Notes: generated by a model not told the origin, from the sequence alone. Positions 42,423 through 53,456 are shown, counted from the first letter of the stretch. The stretch is DNA of 64,000 nt from Dehalococcoidia bacterium (GCA_021731085.1 JAKFYB010000005.1:48482-112481); one strand, 5' to 3'. Program-made: numbers and translations.

Positions 42423-43874
42423 CTACCGTTCGAGGAACCGCGCCAACGATCGCGCCGCACGGTCGACCGTCGGATACACCGCGAGCTGCGCATCGATGAA
42501 CCGCTGGCGGCCGCCGGCCACCGCACGCCACTTCGACTCGTCGAGCGAGTCCGCCTCCCCTAGCACGAAGGCCAGCGGCTTCTGCGACTTCTTCCCGATC
42601 TCGACGAAGCGGTCGACGAGCGTCACCATGCGTTCGGCCGCGTCCGGCCGTCCCAGCACCCAGTCCTCGCCCACATTCCCGATCAGTGCATCGAAGTCCG
42701 GGTGTTCCAGCATCATGTCGAGGATGCGCGCGCCCGAGAACCCGCTGCCTGCCAGGATCGACTGGTCGACCGGATTGTCGACCCAGTCCGCAAGCTGCGG
42801 TGCCTTCGCCCGCAACGCCTCACGCATCTCCGATGGCAGCTTCGGCACCGCCAGCCCCGCCTCTTCGCAGACGTCCGCCGACTGCACCGCCCGCCCACCA
42901 CCGCCGCCGACCACGCCGACACGCGGCTTCGCGGCTGGCGAGGGCGCCCGTCCTCCTGCCCTGCTGTCTGCTGTCTGCTGTCTGCTCTCGTTCCGCAGGA
43001 ACGCGAATGCGACGAGCATGTCGATCAGGTCGTCGAACGTCGTGACCTCGACCGCGCCCGCTTGCTTCAGCGCCGCCGACCAGATCTGCCGCTGCCCGGC
43101 CAGCGCCGCCGTGTGCGACGCTGCCGTCCGCGAGCCCGATGACGTGCGCCCGCCCTTCAGGATGACCACCGGTTTCCGCTCCGAGCACTTCCGAAGCGCC
43201 GCGAAGAGCTTGCGGCCATCGCGCGTGCCTTCGATATAGGCGCCGACGACGGTCGTCTCGTCGTCGTCCGCCAGGTACTCGAAGAAGTCGGCTTCTGTGA
43301 TGTCCAGCGCGTTGCCGTAGCTGACGACCTTGCTGAAGCGGAGACCGCGCGCCGCCCCGTGCAGCATTAGCTCGACCGAATTGTTGCCGCTCTGCGAGAT
43401 GAAGGCGACGCCCCCCTTCTCGCGCGGCAGGTCCGGCCGAAACGACAGCCCGCTCGTCGAGTCGAAGACACCCATGCAGTTCGGCCCGACGAGCCGTATG
43501 CCAGCATCGGCCGCCGCCTGCATCACCTTCGCCTCAAGCGCGATCGCGTCCGCCTCGCCCGTCTCCGAGAAGCGGCCCGTAAACATGATGATCGTGCGGA
43601 CGTTCTTCGTCCGGCATTGCTCAATGAGTTCGAGCACGCCATCCGCCGGGATGCACGAGATGACCAGGTCGATGTCGGTAGGCGCGGCAGCGACGGATGC
43701 GTACGCCGTTAGCCCCGCGATCTCGGGCGCCTTGAGGTTGATCGGGTAGATCGACCCCTCGAACCCGCCCTCCTTTATCGCCCTCACATAGTCATACCCC
43801 GGGCTATCGACGTTCGACGACGCGCCTGCAACGGCGACGCTCTTCGGGCGGAAGACTTCGTGTGGAATAGGCAT
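42423..43874 (-). CDS. NDP-forming acyl-CoA ligase, CoA-binding (alpha) subunit
   Basis: 483 aa. Residues ~1-130 are the CoA-binding Rossmann domain (FRPKSVAVAGASSNVDSPGYDYVRAI); the succinyl-CoA-ligase-like part follows (ISQSGNNSVELMLHGAARG, SGSRTAASHTAALAG, where the His is the phosphorylated residue). These enzymes interconvert acyl-CoA and acid with ADP or GDP. The ATP-grasp subunit is not in the window. A heptamer-repeat insert (NESRQQTADSRAGG) lies between the second and third domains. Confidence 0.82.
   Translation of the reverse strand: MPIPHEVFRPKSVAVAGASSNVDSPGYDYVRAIKEGGFEGSIYPINLKAPEIAGLTAYASVAAAPTDIDLVISCIPADGVLELIEQCRTKNVRTIIMFTGRFSETGEADAIALEAKVMQAAADAGIRLVGPNCMGVFDSTSGLSFRPDLPREKGGVAFISQSGNNSVELMLHGAARGLRFSKVVSYGNALDITEADFFEYLADDDETTVVGAYIEGTRDGRKLFAALRKCSERKPVVILKGGRTSSGSRTAASHTAALAGQRQIWSAALKQAGAVEVTTFDDLIDMLVAFAFLRNESRQQTADSRAGGRAPSPAAKPRVGVVGGGGGRAVQSADVCEEAGLAVPKLPSEMREALRAKAPQLADWVDNPVDQSILAGSGFSGARILDMMLEHPDFDALIGNVGEDWVLGRPDAAERMVTLVDRFVEIGKKSQKPLAFVLGEADSLDESKWRAVAGGRQRFIDAQLAVYPTVDRAARSLARFLER
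42961..42990 (-). repeat. four tandem CTGCTGT-type heptamers inside the CoA-ligase gene
   Basis: Three perfect CTGCTGT units and one CTGCTCT variant. They encode ESRQQTADSR in a flexible linker. A related sequence lies at 44501-44535 in the DUF1786 gene, also in frame. Confidence 0.75.
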
Positions 43875-43936
43875 GTCAGTAGGTTACAGGTGACGGGTTA
43901 CTGGTTACAGGCGTGCTTGAGACCCTCTATGACCGG

Positions 43937-44308
43937 TCACCGCCGGTTGTAGAACTCGACCGACCAGCGCCACTCGCTGCCGTCGTCGGCGTTCCACCAC
44001 GCCGTTAGCACGCCCGCCTCGCCGCCCGGCAGGATGACGACGGTCCCGATGTCATTCTCCGACGGCCAGCGGTCCTCGCGGGTGACGACGCCGTCGGCTC
44101 GCGAAAGCCGTGTCATCGGCAGGTACTTCCCGTCGCGCTCGATACGGTCGGCGAAAGCGAGCCGCTGGCCATCGTCGTCGCGGACCTCGATGCGCAGCGT
44201 GTCCGGCGCCGCGTGCAGCCAGACCACGTCGTGAGCGTCGATCCGCGCGCGTGCGACAAGCAGTCCTTGCGCGCCGCCCTTCGGGTACCAGATGTCCCAT
44301 ACTTCCAT
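43937..44308 (-). CDS. conserved-looking hypothetical protein
   Basis: 123 aa, soluble, beta-rich (MEVWDIWYPKGGAQGLLVARARI, VVILPGGEAGVLTAWWNADDGSEWRWSVEFYNRR). No family named. The start overlaps no other gene and it lies 4 bp downstream of the DUF1786 stop, so it is in that operon. Composition fits host coding sequence. Confidence 0.6.
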   Translation of the reverse strand: MEVWDIWYPKGGAQGLLVARARIDAHDVVWLHAAPDTLRIEVRDDDGQRLAFADRIERDGKYLPMTRLSRADGVVTREDRWPSENDIGTVVILPGGEAGVLTAWWNADDGSEWRWSVEFYNRR

Positions 44309-44312
44309 TCGC

Positions 44313-45437
44313 CTACTCCAGCACCAAACGCGCCGCGATCTCGACAGCGTGCTCCGGGTATTTCTCCGCGAACGCGACCAGAAGCCCGAAGCAGCCGCTG
44401 ATCATCATGTCGCCATGCGGCGTTGCGAAGTACGGCGCCAGCGATGACCCTCGGATCTTCGATCGCTGCGGCCCCGTCACCGCGACAATGTCCGGCGACG
44501 GTCTGCTGTCTGTTGTTTGTTGCTTGCTCTGTTCGGAGTAGAAGACGCCGTGCCCCTTCGAGCCGAACACTTCCTCATGCATAAGCTCGCCCGTGATCAA
44601 TCGCGACGTGAAGTCCGTGATCTGCTCCGCCGTCATCTCGCCGGTGTGATGCTCGTATAGCGAGATGATGTGCGTGCCCATCAGGTGGAAGGCCAGCGCA
44701 TGCATGTTGCCGAGATTCAGCACGAGCTGCACACGCGCATCGCTGACACGCCCGTCCTGCAGCGCACCGAGCGCCGCCGCCGGTCCCGTGTCGAGGAACA
44801 CCAGCGGTGTGTCGTCCGCATCCTGAGTCGCCGCCGTCGCCATCATCGTGCGGGCGCGCGTGAGATAGTCGGGGATCTCGTCCGGCAGCATGGCGAACGC
44901 GCGCAAATCGTTGCGCTTCTCGACGACGCGCTTCAGGTGGTCGAAGCGAAACAACCGGTCGCTGTCGCCGGGCGGCGCCGCACCGTGATCGAGGCACGCC
45001 AGCGCGATCCCGTCGAAGTGCGGCGATACATCGAACGCGGCGAGCGCAGCGCGGATCGCAGGCAGGTCGAGATCTTGCAACACGACACGATCGGCGTCGG
45101 CGATGCTCGTCGCTTCGTCATCGCTAACAACCGTGATGCCCATCGCCGCGACCTGGTCGAGATCGTCGTCGAATGTGCGCGCGGCCTCCTGCGTTGTGTA
45201 CGCTGCGTATCCCGCACGGAGGTGGTCGTCGAGCGCCCAGTGGCAGGGCCCGCCGCCCTGCGTCACGCCCGTCAGCACGACGGGTCGCCCGGCCGCCGTC
45301 GCGCGCCGGATGCGGCCTTCGGCGATCTTCGTCGCCGACGGCATGACCAGCTTGATGCAGTTCTCGACCGGCCCGCTGGAGTCGAACAGGAGGATGTCCT
45401 GCGTGCCGGTGCCCATGTCGATGGCGAGAATCTTCAC
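44313..45437 (-). CDS. DUF1786 family protein (ASKHA-like)
   Basis: 374 aa. N-terminal KILAIDMGTGTQDILLFDSS is the ATP-binding-like strand-loop of the DUF1786 family, annotated in some genomes as related to pyruvate formate-lyase activating enzymes. Other segments are VVLTGVTQGGGPCHWALDDHL, VLNLGNMHALAFHLMGTHI and YEHHTGEMTAEQI. Function unknown. A heptamer-like insert (SEQSKQQTTDSRPSPD) lies before the C-terminal third. Confidence 0.75.
   Translation of the reverse strand: MKILAIDMGTGTQDILLFDSSGPVENCIKLVMPSATKIAEGRIRRATAAGRPVVLTGVTQGGGPCHWALDDHLRAGYAAYTTQEAARTFDDDLDQVAAMGITVVSDDEATSIADADRVVLQDLDLPAIRAALAAFDVSPHFDGIALACLDHGAAPPGDSDRLFRFDHLKRVVEKRNDLRAFAMLPDEIPDYLTRARTMMATAATQDADDTPLVFLDTGPAAALGALQDGRVSDARVQLVLNLGNMHALAFHLMGTHIISLYEHHTGEMTAEQITDFTSRLITGELMHEEVFGSKGHGVFYSEQSKQQTTDSRPSPDIVAVTGPQRSKIRGSSLAPYFATPHGDMMISGCFGLLVAFAEKYPEHAVEIAARLVLE
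44501..44535 (-). repeat. degenerate CTGTCTG-type repeat in the DUF1786 gene
   Basis: Related to the heptamer array at 42961 but decayed (GTCTGCTGTCTGTTGTTTG). It is in frame and encodes SKQQTTDSR, nearly the same peptide. Confidence 0.65.
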
Positions 45438-45668
45438 GCCCGAAGGTTACTGCCTTGGCGCCGAAGAATGTCATTCTGAGCAAAGCGAAGAATCTTCGTC
45501 GAGCGCCGCCACACCAACATGCGATGGCGCCACCAATTACCTCACTACGACCCAGCCGATCCTCTGTGCCTCTGCGTTTCCCGTCAAAGCGCCGGGAAGG
45601 TGGCTAGCGGCAGGGACAGGCGCGGCGCTTTGTCGCAGGGTTTTAACCTCATGCGGGGCACTTCTTAA
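45438..45668. other. intergenic region with GAAGAATCTT-type repeat
   Basis: No gene. At 45467-45495 lies GTCATTCTGAGCAAAGCGAA followed by GAATCTTCG, a short dispersed intergenic element type seen in several high-GC phyla. Nothing else recognised. Confidence 0.5.
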
Positions 45669-45698
45669 TTGACACAGATTCCGACACGTACGTATGAT
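45669..45698 (+). promoter_or_regulatory. promoter of the scaffoldin-like gene
   Basis: -35 TTGACA (45669-45674), 18-bp spacer, -10 TATGAT (45693-45698). The best promoter match in the region. The coding start is about 290 bp downstream. Confidence 0.75.
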
Positions 45699-45989
45699 CC
45701 CTTCACATACAGAGTAGAATTGCCCAGGGTCCGGAAACGGCCCCGCCGGCCCCGCTGAAGGTGGCACTTCGGAACGCCGGGAGCTCCATTCACGGCTCAG
45801 TTTGAAGCAGGGACGCTGCGCACCGCACGGAAGCGGGCGGCCAGAAGCAGAAGTGAAATCCGCCGGGGGGAGCGCGGCCAGTACTGGCGTGCGTCTCTTA
45901 GTCTGCGTCCCGCCACGCGCAGAGATGGTCACAGCTAGCGCAACGGCGCCGGAATCCGGGCGTTTGACAACGTGAAGGGTGTTCGAAGC
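45699..45989 (+). other. GC-rich 5' leader of the scaffoldin-like gene
   Basis: About 280 nt of untranslated leader with several possible stems (GGTCCGG/CCGGCC region; GCGGGCGGCC; GTACTGGCGTGCG). I could not match it to a riboswitch class by eye. It may hold a structured regulatory RNA. Confidence 0.4.
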
Positions 45990-48900
45990 GTGAGATTAAA
46001 CGTGCGGTGGGCGGGACCGGACCGTAGGTGGCTCCTTGGGCTACCCGCGCTTCTCGCCGTCATCGCCGTCCTCGGTATCGCCGCTCTTGCCTCCCAGACC
46101 ATCTTCGGCGGGAGCCGCCCAGCAGAAGCCGTGAACAGCGGCACGATGCGCATCGAACCGCCCGGCATCCAAACCCAGCAGGGCAACAACTTCTCCGTCT
46201 TCGTCGCGGGATCGAACGACACGCCCCTTGGGACGTTCACGATCCAGATCGGCTACGACGCAAATTTCCTCTCGTTCAACTTCGCACAGGAAACGGGCTA
46301 TCTCGCCTCAGGTGGAAACACCGCGCAGTGCTTTCCTCCGACCAACAATGTGAATGGCGCCAGCAGTTCCGTTCGCTTCGAGTGCGGATCGTTTGGGCCC
46401 AACGGCGGGCCGACAACGCTCAACGACAACTTCGCCATCTTCAATTTCAATGCTGCCAATCCAACACTGCCCGGACCCGTCACCCCGCTGACGCTGCAAG
46501 TCGCCGAGATGACGGACGTGCTCGTGAACACGATCTACAACGTCGTCGTCACGGGCAACGGTGTCGTGGAGATCGCCGGAGTCGGAGGCACGCCACAACC
46601 GACGTTCACGCCATCAAACACGCCGACAATCACAAACACGCCGACAATCACGAGTACGCCTTCTCCGACACCAACGCCGGGCATTGCGCCGCCTGGGGAC
46701 TGCGGCCCGCAGGACGCGGCCGCTGTGTGCATCACACCACCTGCGATCAATGCGAACCAATTCGCGCCGCTCACCGTCGATGTGCAGATCGAGGATGTCA
46801 CGCAGGTCCTCGCGTTCGACGTGACGCTCGGCTTCGACCCCGGTTTCTTCAGCACGGACCCGCTGACAATCCAGGCCGAGGCTGGTCCGTTCCTCAGCAA
46901 TTCAGGCCGCGACGTACTGTGCCCACAGATCGTAAAGACCAGTACCACTGTGCGTTTAGCCTGCGTCACGCTCGGACCTGTGCCACCTCCAGGCGCTGGC
47001 GGCACAGGCGTGCTCGCGCGGTTCACGCTCGTGCCGAGCAACACCGGCAGCACGATCCTGACGATCGAGGATGCGCAGGTCATCCGGTCGGCAGCGACGG
47101 TCGACGACCCCGCGGCCGTCGCGCTCTTGCCCGTCGGGTTCAACTCCACCGCCAACATCACGATCGCTCCGTGCGTCGGGCCATGTCCCGCCAGCACCTC
47201 GACACCGACGCCCGTTCCGCCAGCGACCGACACGCCGACGCCGACCGAGTCACCGACATCCACGGTCACGAACACCGCGACCACGTGTCCCGGGACTTGC
47301 GCGACGGAAACGCCAACCAACTCGCCGACACCGTCGCCGACGGTCACGCCAACGTTTGGGCCATCGACGATCCGCGTCGTGCCCGTCGCGCAAACGGCGA
47401 CCACAGGTAACACGGTCTCGATCGGAATCGTCGCCGAGAACGTGGTGAACCTGGGCGGCTTCTCCGTGAAGCTCGCCTTTAACCCCGCCCTGCTCAACGA
47501 GAGCCAGGCCAACGGCACGTTCGGTCCATTCCTGCTGACATCAGGCCGGACAGCCAACGACATCTCGTGCTTCGTAAGTGGTTCGATCCCGCCGGAACCC
47601 GGCGGCGATCCGCCACCCGATCCCGCACCCGGTGAGATCGGCTTCAACTGCGTCGTCTTCAACGGAAACGTGCCCGGCGTGACGGGCAGCGGGCTCATCG
47701 CGACCATCACGATGCCGGCAATCGCCGCGGGCACGTCGGTGCTCGACCTCATCGAAGTGACGATGGTGACACCGTTCGGCGTGCCAATCCCGACGGGCTC
47801 GCTCGTCGATGGCAGCGTCACGATCGAGGCTGCGGCGACAGCCACGCCATGCCCGGGCGTCTGCCCGACGGCTACATCAACATCAACGCCAACGATCACA
47901 CCGACACCGGGCGGCGTTCCGGCCATCGTCATCGTGCCGACGCAGCAGATCGTTGGAGTCAACGAGTTCGTCGACGTGCAGGTCAATGTCTCTGATGTGC
48001 AGAATCTGGGCGCCTACCAGTTCAGCATCCGATTCCTCGGCGGCGCGCCATTGGAACAACTCGAATTGGTGAGCGTCACCAACAGCAGCTTCCTCGGCAG
48101 CTCGGGCCGCACCGTGTTCTGCCCGCCGCCTCTCGTCGTCAGCGGATCTGTGCAGTTCGGCTGCGCCTCGCAAGGACTGACGCCACCGGGCCCGAGCGGT
48201 AGCGCCACGCTCGCGACCATCCGGTTCCGAACGCTCAACCCCGGATTCGTGGACCTGCGATTGAACGTCACAGGCAACGAACTGGCGCAGCCGAATGGCG
48301 CGGACATCGCCAAGACCTTGAACAACGACGCGGCGGATGAAATCGTCATCATCGCAGGCACGCCGACGAACACACCGACGATTACCAACACGCCAACGCA
48401 GACCTTCACACCTTCGCCGACGTTCACGCCGCAGGCACAGCCGCCGTGCGTGACGCAGCCGGGCGGCACCGGCAACACCTGTTTCGTCATCGACGCCGAC
48501 CCGCTCGAGCCGGGCTACCAGCCCCTCAAGGGCGTGCCGGCCAGCGGCAACTTCAACGTCGATGTCTACCTGCGCGACGTGCCGGCGGCGAACAACGGCC
48601 TCAACAACTTCCAATTCACGATGCTCTACGACGTCTCGTGGCTGACGGCCGCCGCGCCGATCAGCCCGCTCACCGGAGCAGGATTCCAGTGCAACATCCC
48701 GCCGCCATCGGGCGACCTCGACGAAGGCGACTCCAACGCCGACGGTAACCCCGCCACGGGCGATGCCTTCATCGCCTGCTTCACGTTCGGCGCCGGGCCG
48801 TCGGGTGACGTGCTGGTCGCGACGGTGCCGTTCACCGTCACAGGCATCGGCACATCGCCGCTGACCCTCTTCCGCGGCCTCGCAGCGGACGAGAACCTCA

Positions 48901-51900
48901 CCGAACTCGCGAGCTGCAACCCGGTGAACGTGAACCCCGGCGCGGGCTGCCGAAACGCAGTTGTGTTCAACGGCGCGCCGCCGACATCGACGCCATCCCC
49001 GACCAACACCCCGACGCCCACCGACACGCCGACTCCTACGGACACACCGACACCAACAGACACGCCAACACCGACACCAACGGAGACCCCGACCTACACG
49101 CCAACGCCGACGGAAACGCCGACCGACACGCCGACGCCGACAGAAACACCAACAGACACGGCGACGCCGACGGAGACGCCGACCGACACGGCCACGCCAA
49201 CGGAGACGCCGACCGACACGGCCACGCCGACGGAAACGCCGACGGAAACGCCCACTGACACGGCGACCCCAACGGAAACACCCACGCCCACGGAGACGGC
49301 GACAGGAACGCCCACGGACACAGCAACGGCGACGGCAACCCCGACGACGGTCGATCAGCCGCTGTGCGTGCAGCAGCCAGGCGGCACGACGAACGTCTGC
49401 TTCGTCGTCGATGCGGACGCGCTGACCAGCGGCGAGCAAGCATCGCGCATCCTGCCACCATCCGGCACCTTCGATGTTGAGATCGTCGCGCGCGACGTGC
49501 CTTCCGGCGCTGGACTCGGCTCGTTCCAGGTGACGCTGCTCTACGACAACGCATGGCTGACGGCCGGCACGCCGACGAGCGCACTAACGGGCGCCGGCTT
49601 CGACTGCAGCGCCACGCCTGCAAGCGGCGACCTCGACGAACTCGACCCGAACGCCGACGGCAATCCGGCGACAGGCGACGCGTTCATCGCCTGCGCCATC
49701 GCAGGTACCGGGCCGGACGGCGACATCGTCCTTGCGACGGTGCCGTTCACAATTACAGGCACCGGTGGTGGACCCCTGTCGGTGTTCCGTGGCCGGATGG
49801 CGGACGGCCTCGGCTTCCAGCTTGTGAGCTGCGCGACGGTCGATACGGAAGCGGGTGCGGGCTGCCTCGACGGCGTCGTCTCGAACGAACCGACGCCGAC
49901 GCCGACCAACACGCCCGAACCAACGAACACGCCGGCTGACACGGCCACAGCGACAGAGACCGCGACCAACACAGCGACGCCGACACCTACCGACACGCCC
50001 GTCGACACGGAGACACCAACAGAAACGGCGACGGCAACCGACACGGCGACGCCCACGCCCACCGATACGCCGACGCCAACGCCGACTGACACGGCGACGC
50101 CAACAAACACACCAACACCGACGGCCACGCCGACATCGGCGACGCAGCCGTTGTGCGTGCAGCAGCCAGGCGGGACGACGAACACATGCTTCGTCGTCGA
50201 CGCCGACACGACGGAACTGGGCGAGCAGGCATCGCGCTTCCTGCCAACCTCCGGCACGTTCGATGTCGAGATCGTCGCGCGCGATGTGCCGTCGGGCGCG
50301 GGCCTCGGTTCGTTCCAGGTGACGCTGCTCTACGACGAATCCTGGCTGGCGGCGGGCACACCGACGAGCGCGCTCACAGGCGTTGGCTTCGACTGTAGCG
50401 CGATCCCCGCCGACGGCGACCTGTCCGAGGGCGACCCGAACGCCGACGGCAATCCCGCGACGGGCGACGCATTCATCGCCTGCTCGATCGCCGGCACCGG
50501 GCCGACGGGCAACGTCGTGCTGGCCACCGTGCCGTTCACCATCACAGGCACGGGCACTGGACCACTGTCCGTCTTCCGTGGGCGCATGGCCGACGCGCTC
50601 GGCTTCCAGATCGTGAGTTGCGCGACGGTGGATGTGGAATCGGGCGCCGGCTGCCTCGATGCCCTCGTCGCCAACGAAGAGCCAGCGCCGACAGCGACGC
50701 CCACAGACACGCCGGAACCGACGAACACGCCCATCGATACGGCGACCTCCACGCCGACGGACACCGCAACGGCAACGAACACGCCCGTCGACACGGCGAC
50801 ACCGACGGAGACGCCAACGGAAACGGCGACCCCGACGGAGACCCCTACTCCCACGGACACGCCGACGCCAACGCCGACGGAAACGCCCACAGACACCCCG
50901 ACGCCAACCGACACGCCGACCGGCGGCGGTGGTGGATTCAGCATCAGTCAGGGTGCCCCGCCCGCGGCAGGGCCACCAAACGGGCAGGCCAGTGGGGCGC
51001 CCGGGCCGCAGAACGGCGGCCCCTCGACCGAAAGATCGGCGCCCGGTCCAGCGTTTGATCGTGGGATGCTCACGATCGCGCTGGCAGTGGCAATCGCGGC
51101 TACGGCCGCAAGACTCTTCACGCTAAGCCCGCTGAACGGCGGCGTCCGCCTGGACACGCAGGACGGACGAAGGAGACGAGCCATGGCAGACGAACGAGAC
51201 ATCCAGCACGGTGGCCGCGGGTCACCGGTATTGCGCGCCCCGGGTTCGCGACGTATCCGGGTGGGCAACTTCGCACGGCTCTCGCCCGCGATTGTGGTCG
51301 CCGGAGCGCTTGCCCTCGCAGGCGCCTTCGCATTGACGCCACGAACGGCGGACGCGCAGAGCCCCGGCCCCGGCGTCGCATCGCTGTTCATGAACCCGCT
51401 CGCTGCCAACGTGATCATTGGCGGCGACGAACTCGTGCTCGAAGAGACAGTCGCCGGTGTGCCGTTCGACCCCGGTCTCGGCTCGTTCCAGCTTGATGTG
51501 CTGTTCAATCCAACCCTGCTCTCGATCACGCTCGAGGAAGGGCCCTTTCTCGCCAGCACCGGAAACACGACCTCGTGCGGCATCACGGCTATCACCGAAC
51601 TGAACGTGCTCTACAACTGCGACTCCACGGGCACAAACGCTGGCCCATACGGGTCCGGCGTCGTCGCGCGGCTTCACCTCGTTCCAGCGCCGGACCTCGT
51701 GCTGGTGCCGAACGCGGGCAACGGCCAGCTGACCGTCGTCGACAACGTGCGCGCGGGCAGCTGGCTGCGCGATCGTGAAAACACGCTCATTCCTCTAGCC
51801 CAGGTGCTGGATGCGCTCGTCATCGTGCGGGCGCTGGAAGGCGACCTCAACGGCGACTGCGAAGTGAACATCATCGACCAGCAGATCATTTCGGTGCACT

Positions 51901-53456
51901 TCAACGCCGTCTTCGGATCGCTGCTCTACATCTTCCTGTACGACCTCGACCCGCCGCCGAACGGTGACCTCGACATCGACATCAAGGACCTGCAGTTCGT
52001 ATTCGGCCGCGACGGTTCGAACTGCCAGACGCCCGTGCCGACGCCACAGACGACGGCCACGCCATACATTCCCACCGTCATCATCGAGACACGCACGCCC
52101 GTCGCGACTTCAACGCAGACGCCGACAAGCACGCCGACGCAGACTCCCGTAACGCCGACCGCGACAAACACGCCGCAGCCGCCCACGAACACACCTGAAA
52201 CCGCCACCGAAACACCCGTCACGCCAACGCTGACGAACACACCGACCAACACGCCGACGAGCACCCCCGTCACACCGACGAGCACGCCTGTCACACCGAC
52301 GAACACGCCTGTCACACCGACGAGTACGCCCGTCACGCCGACGAGCACGCCCGTCACGCCGACGAGCACGCCGACGAGCACGCCGGTGACACCCACAAGG
52401 ACGCCGACCAGCATCGCCGCGACGCAGACCCGCACACAGACCCTGACGCCGACAAGGACAATCACGATCACACCGACGCGCACCGCCGAAGGCACGCGCA
52501 CGGCCGTCGTCTCGGCAACCGCCTTTGTGACCACGACGCCACCGCCGACAAACACGGCGGTGCCAACGAGCACGCAGACGCCCACGAAGACGGCCGTGCC
52601 GACCAGCACGCACACGCGCACACCTACTCGCACGTCAACGCCGACCCGCACATCCACCGTGGCGCCAGCGACGGCGACGCGCACGAAGACACCGACAGCG
52701 GTGGCTCCGACGGCGACGCGCACGAAGACACCGACAGCGGTGGCTCCGACGGCGACGCGCACGAAGACGCCTACACAGGTGGCCCCAACCGCCACCCGCA
52801 CGAAGACGCCTACACAGGTGCCGGCAACGTCTACACGCACGGCGACGCGGACGCCTGTCCGGACGGCGACCGTCGCGGCGAGCACGCAGACGCCAGTGGC
52901 GACGCTTACGGTGATCACGACGTCAACGGTGGTGGTGACGCAAACGGCGGTGCCGACGAGCACGGCCACGGCCATCGCTGGCACGCCGACGGTCGCCGCC
53001 GGGACCAGCACGCCCGTCGTCGGAACGCAGACGACCACCAACACGCCATCCGGTGGCACGGCGACCGTGACCAACACGCCGACTTCAGGCACGGCAACGG
53101 TCACCAACACGCCGTCCGCGGGCACAGCGACGGTCACGAACACAGCGACGTCGGGGACGCAGACGGCACAAGCGACCCGCACCACGGCCGCCGGCACGCA
53201 AACGGCGCAGGCGACTCAGACGGCGTTCAGCACCGTTCTCGCCGGCACGGCCGCGGTGCCACCCACACCGCCGTCCGGCGTCGTCGTGGGGCCGAGTGAT
53301 CCCGGTCGCAGGCCTGGTCGCATCCTTCCCTTCGCGGGCAGCGATGGCCCTCTGCCGGGCAACGACTGGACGTGGCTGGTGTCGATCGCCACGCTTGGTG
53401 CAGGCGTCGTCATTGCCTTCGCCATCCGGCGTTCGATCGACCGCAACAACGACTGA
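45990..53456 (+). CDS. giant cell-surface protein: cohesin-like modules, dockerin-like pair, Thr-Pro linkers
   Basis: 2488 aa if read from GTG 45990, which has AAGGG 9 nt upstream (GTG 45972 also possible). A signal/anchor helix ([24 protein letters not shown]) is followed by seven cohesin-like beta-sandwich modules (approx. 46140-46590, 46735-47170, 47370-47830, 47915-48350, 48455-48975, 49360-49885, 50140-50685). Thr-Pro linkers such as [13 protein letters not shown] separate them. A membrane-like segment ([18 protein letters not shown]) comes next, then a second signal peptide from M1738, an eighth module (51375-51835) and a dockerin-like pair ([32 protein letters not shown]). A long Thr-Pro stalk leads to the C-terminal anchor [21 protein letters not shown]. 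Likely two fused paralogues. Confidence 0.8.
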   Translation: MRLNVRWAGPDRRWLLGLPALLAVIAVLGIAALASQTIFGGSRPAEAVNSGTMRIEPPGIQTQQGNNFSVFVAGSNDTPLGTFTIQIGYDANFLSFNFAQETGYLASGGNTAQCFPPTNNVNGASSSVRFECGSFGPNGGPTTLNDNFAIFNFNAANPTLPGPVTPLTLQVAEMTDVLVNTIYNVVVTGNGVVEIAGVGGTPQPTFTPSNTPTITNTPTITSTPSPTPTPGIAPPGDCGPQDAAAVCITPPAINANQFAPLTVDVQIEDVTQVLAFDVTLGFDPGFFSTDPLTIQAEAGPFLSNSGRDVLCPQIVKTSTTVRLACVTLGPVPPPGAGGTGVLARFTLVPSNTGSTILTIEDAQVIRSAATVDDPAAVALLPVGFNSTANITIAPCVGPCPASTSTPTPVPPATDTPTPTESPTSTVTNTATTCPGTCATETPTNSPTPSPTVTPTFGPSTIRVVPVAQTATTGNTVSIGIVAENVVNLGGFSVKLAFNPALLNESQANGTFGPFLLTSGRTANDISCFVSGSIPPEPGGDPPPDPAPGEIGFNCVVFNGNVPGVTGSGLIATITMPAIAAGTSVLDLIEVTMVTPFGVPIPTGSLVDGSVTIEAAATATPCPGVCPTATSTSTPTITPTPGGVPAIVIVPTQQIVGVNEFVDVQVNVSDVQNLGAYQFSIRFLGGAPLEQLELVSVTNSSFLGSSGRTVFCPPPLVVSGSVQFGCASQGLTPPGPSGSATLATIRFRTLNPGFVDLRLNVTGNELAQPNGADIAKTLNNDAADEIVIIAGTPTNTPTITNTPTQTFTPSPTFTPQAQPPCVTQPGGTGNTCFVIDADPLEPGYQPLKGVPASGNFNVDVYLRDVPAANNGLNNFQFTMLYDVSWLTAAAPISPLTGAGFQCNIPPPSGDLDEGDSNADGNPATGDAFIACFTFGAGPSGDVLVATVPFTVTGIGTSPLTLFRGLAADENLTELASCNPVNVNPGAGCRNAVVFNGAPPTSTPSPTNTPTPTDTPTPTDTPTPTDTPTPTPTETPTYTPTPTETPTDTPTPTETPTDTATPTETPTDTATPTETPTDTATPTETPTETPTDTATPTETPTPTETATGTPTDTATATATPTTVDQPLCVQQPGGTTNVCFVVDADALTSGEQASRILPPSGTFDVEIVARDVPSGAGLGSFQVTLLYDNAWLTAGTPTSALTGAGFDCSATPASGDLDELDPNADGNPATGDAFIACAIAGTGPDGDIVLATVPFTITGTGGGPLSVFRGRMADGLGFQLVSCATVDTEAGAGCLDGVVSNEPTPTPTNTPEPTNTPADTATATETATNTATPTPTDTPVDTETPTETATATDTATPTPTDTPTPTPTDTATPTNTPTPTATPTSATQPLCVQQPGGTTNTCFVVDADTTELGEQASRFLPTSGTFDVEIVARDVPSGAGLGSFQVTLLYDESWLAAGTPTSALTGVGFDCSAIPADGDLSEGDPNADGNPATGDAFIACSIAGTGPTGNVVLATVPFTITGTGTGPLSVFRGRMADALGFQIVSCATVDVESGAGCLDALVANEEPAPTATPTDTPEPTNTPIDTATSTPTDTATATNTPVDTATPTETPTETATPTETPTPTDTPTPTPTETPTDTPTPTDTPTGGGGGFSISQGAPPAAGPPNGQASGAPGPQNGGPSTERSAPGPAFDRGMLTIALAVAIAATAARLFTLSPLNGGVRLDTQDGRRRRAMADERDIQHGGRGSPVLRAPGSRRIRVGNFARLSPAIVVAGALALAGAFALTPRTADAQSPGPGVASLFMNPLAANVIIGGDELVLEETVAGVPFDPGLGSFQLDVLFNPTLLSITLEEGPFLASTGNTTSCGITAITELNVLYNCDSTGTNAGPYGSGVVARLHLVPAPDLVLVPNAGNGQLTVVDNVRAGSWLRDRENTLIPLAQVLDALVIVRALEGDLNGDCEVNIIDQQIISVHFNAVFGSLLYIFLYDLDPPPNGDLDIDIKDLQFVFGRDGSNCQTPVPTPQTTATPYIPTVIIETRTPVATSTQTPTSTPTQTPVTPTATNTPQPPTNTPETATETPVTPTLTNTPTNTPTSTPVTPTSTPVTPTNTPVTPTSTPVTPTSTPVTPTSTPTSTPVTPTRTPTSIAATQTRTQTLTPTRTITITPTRTAEGTRTAVVSATAFVTTTPPPTNTAVPTSTQTPTKTAVPTSTHTRTPTRTSTPTRTSTVAPATATRTKTPTAVAPTATRTKTPTAVAPTATRTKTPTQVAPTATRTKTPTQVPATSTRTATRTPVRTATVAASTQTPVATLTVITTSTVVVTQTAVPTSTATAIAGTPTVAAGTSTPVVGTQTTTNTPSGGTATVTNTPTSGTATVTNTPSAGTATVTNTATSGTQTAQATRTTAAGTQTAQATQTAFSTVLAGTAAVPPTPPSGVVVGPSDPGRRPGRILPFAGSDGPLPGNDWTWLVSIATLGAGVVIAFAIRRSIDRNND
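49360..50685 (+). repeat. two near-duplicate cohesin-like modules
   Basis: Modules at 49360-49885 and 50140-50685 share long nucleotide stretches (GTTCCAGGTGACGCTGCTCT; GCGTGCAGCAGCCAGGCGG) and nearly the same protein (GGTTNxCFVVDAD, [18 protein letters not shown]). They look like a recent internal duplication including linker DNA. Confidence 0.8.
51183..53456 (+). CDS. probable separate downstream paralogue starting inside the giant frame
   Basis: ATG 51183 is preceded by GAAGGAGACGAGCC, a strong Shine-Dalgarno, and begins [11 protein letters not shown] with a signal peptide at ~25-55 ([17 protein letters not shown], cleavage near ADA-QS). It encodes one cohesin-like module, a dockerin-like pair, a Thr-Pro stalk and a C-terminal anchor: a complete 757-aa surface protein. 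The frame from upstream enters without a stop, after a membrane-like end of the first protein. This could be translation of a second product from the same mRNA, a true gene fusion, or a lost stop. Confidence 0.65.
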   Translation: MADERDIQHGGRGSPVLRAPGSRRIRVGNFARLSPAIVVAGALALAGAFALTPRTADAQSPGPGVASLFMNPLAANVIIGGDELVLEETVAGVPFDPGLGSFQLDVLFNPTLLSITLEEGPFLASTGNTTSCGITAITELNVLYNCDSTGTNAGPYGSGVVARLHLVPAPDLVLVPNAGNGQLTVVDNVRAGSWLRDRENTLIPLAQVLDALVIVRALEGDLNGDCEVNIIDQQIISVHFNAVFGSLLYIFLYDLDPPPNGDLDIDIKDLQFVFGRDGSNCQTPVPTPQTTATPYIPTVIIETRTPVATSTQTPTSTPTQTPVTPTATNTPQPPTNTPETATETPVTPTLTNTPTNTPTSTPVTPTSTPVTPTNTPVTPTSTPVTPTSTPVTPTSTPTSTPVTPTRTPTSIAATQTRTQTLTPTRTITITPTRTAEGTRTAVVSATAFVTTTPPPTNTAVPTSTQTPTKTAVPTSTHTRTPTRTSTPTRTSTVAPATATRTKTPTAVAPTATRTKTPTAVAPTATRTKTPTQVAPTATRTKTPTQVPATSTRTATRTPVRTATVAASTQTPVATLTVITTSTVVVTQTAVPTSTATAIAGTPTVAAGTSTPVVGTQTTTNTPSGGTATVTNTPTSGTATVTNTPSAGTATVTNTATSGTQTAQATRTTAAGTQTAQATQTAFSTVLAGTAAVPPTPPSGVVVGPSDPGRRPGRILPFAGSDGPLPGNDWTWLVSIATLGAGVVIAFAIRRSIDRNND
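52249..52400 (+). repeat. tandem 21-bp repeat encoding TPVTPTS/N
   Basis: At least five units of a 21-bp sequence (CACGCCCGTCACGCCGACGAG type) in the Thr-Pro stalk. Third-base differences show some age. Repeat number could vary between strains. Confidence 0.8.
52671..52820 (+). repeat. tandem 39-bp repeat encoding TATRTKTPT
   Basis: Near-identical 39-bp units (GCGACGCGCACGAAGACACC core) repeated about 3.5 times, encoding [13 protein letters not shown]. The first units are identical at DNA level, suggesting recent slippage. Confidence 0.85.

Noticed and set aside
51926-53197. 423-aa minus-strand ORF ([10 protein letters not shown] type) and similar Val/Gly-rich ORFs opposite the giant gene
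   Set aside because: They are the antisense readings of ACN-CCN Thr-Pro codons; low complexity and no start signals.
48961-53200. Short regular repeats that might be taken for a CRISPR array
   Set aside because: The units are in frame, encode Thr-Pro linkers, and have no unique spacers of constant length.
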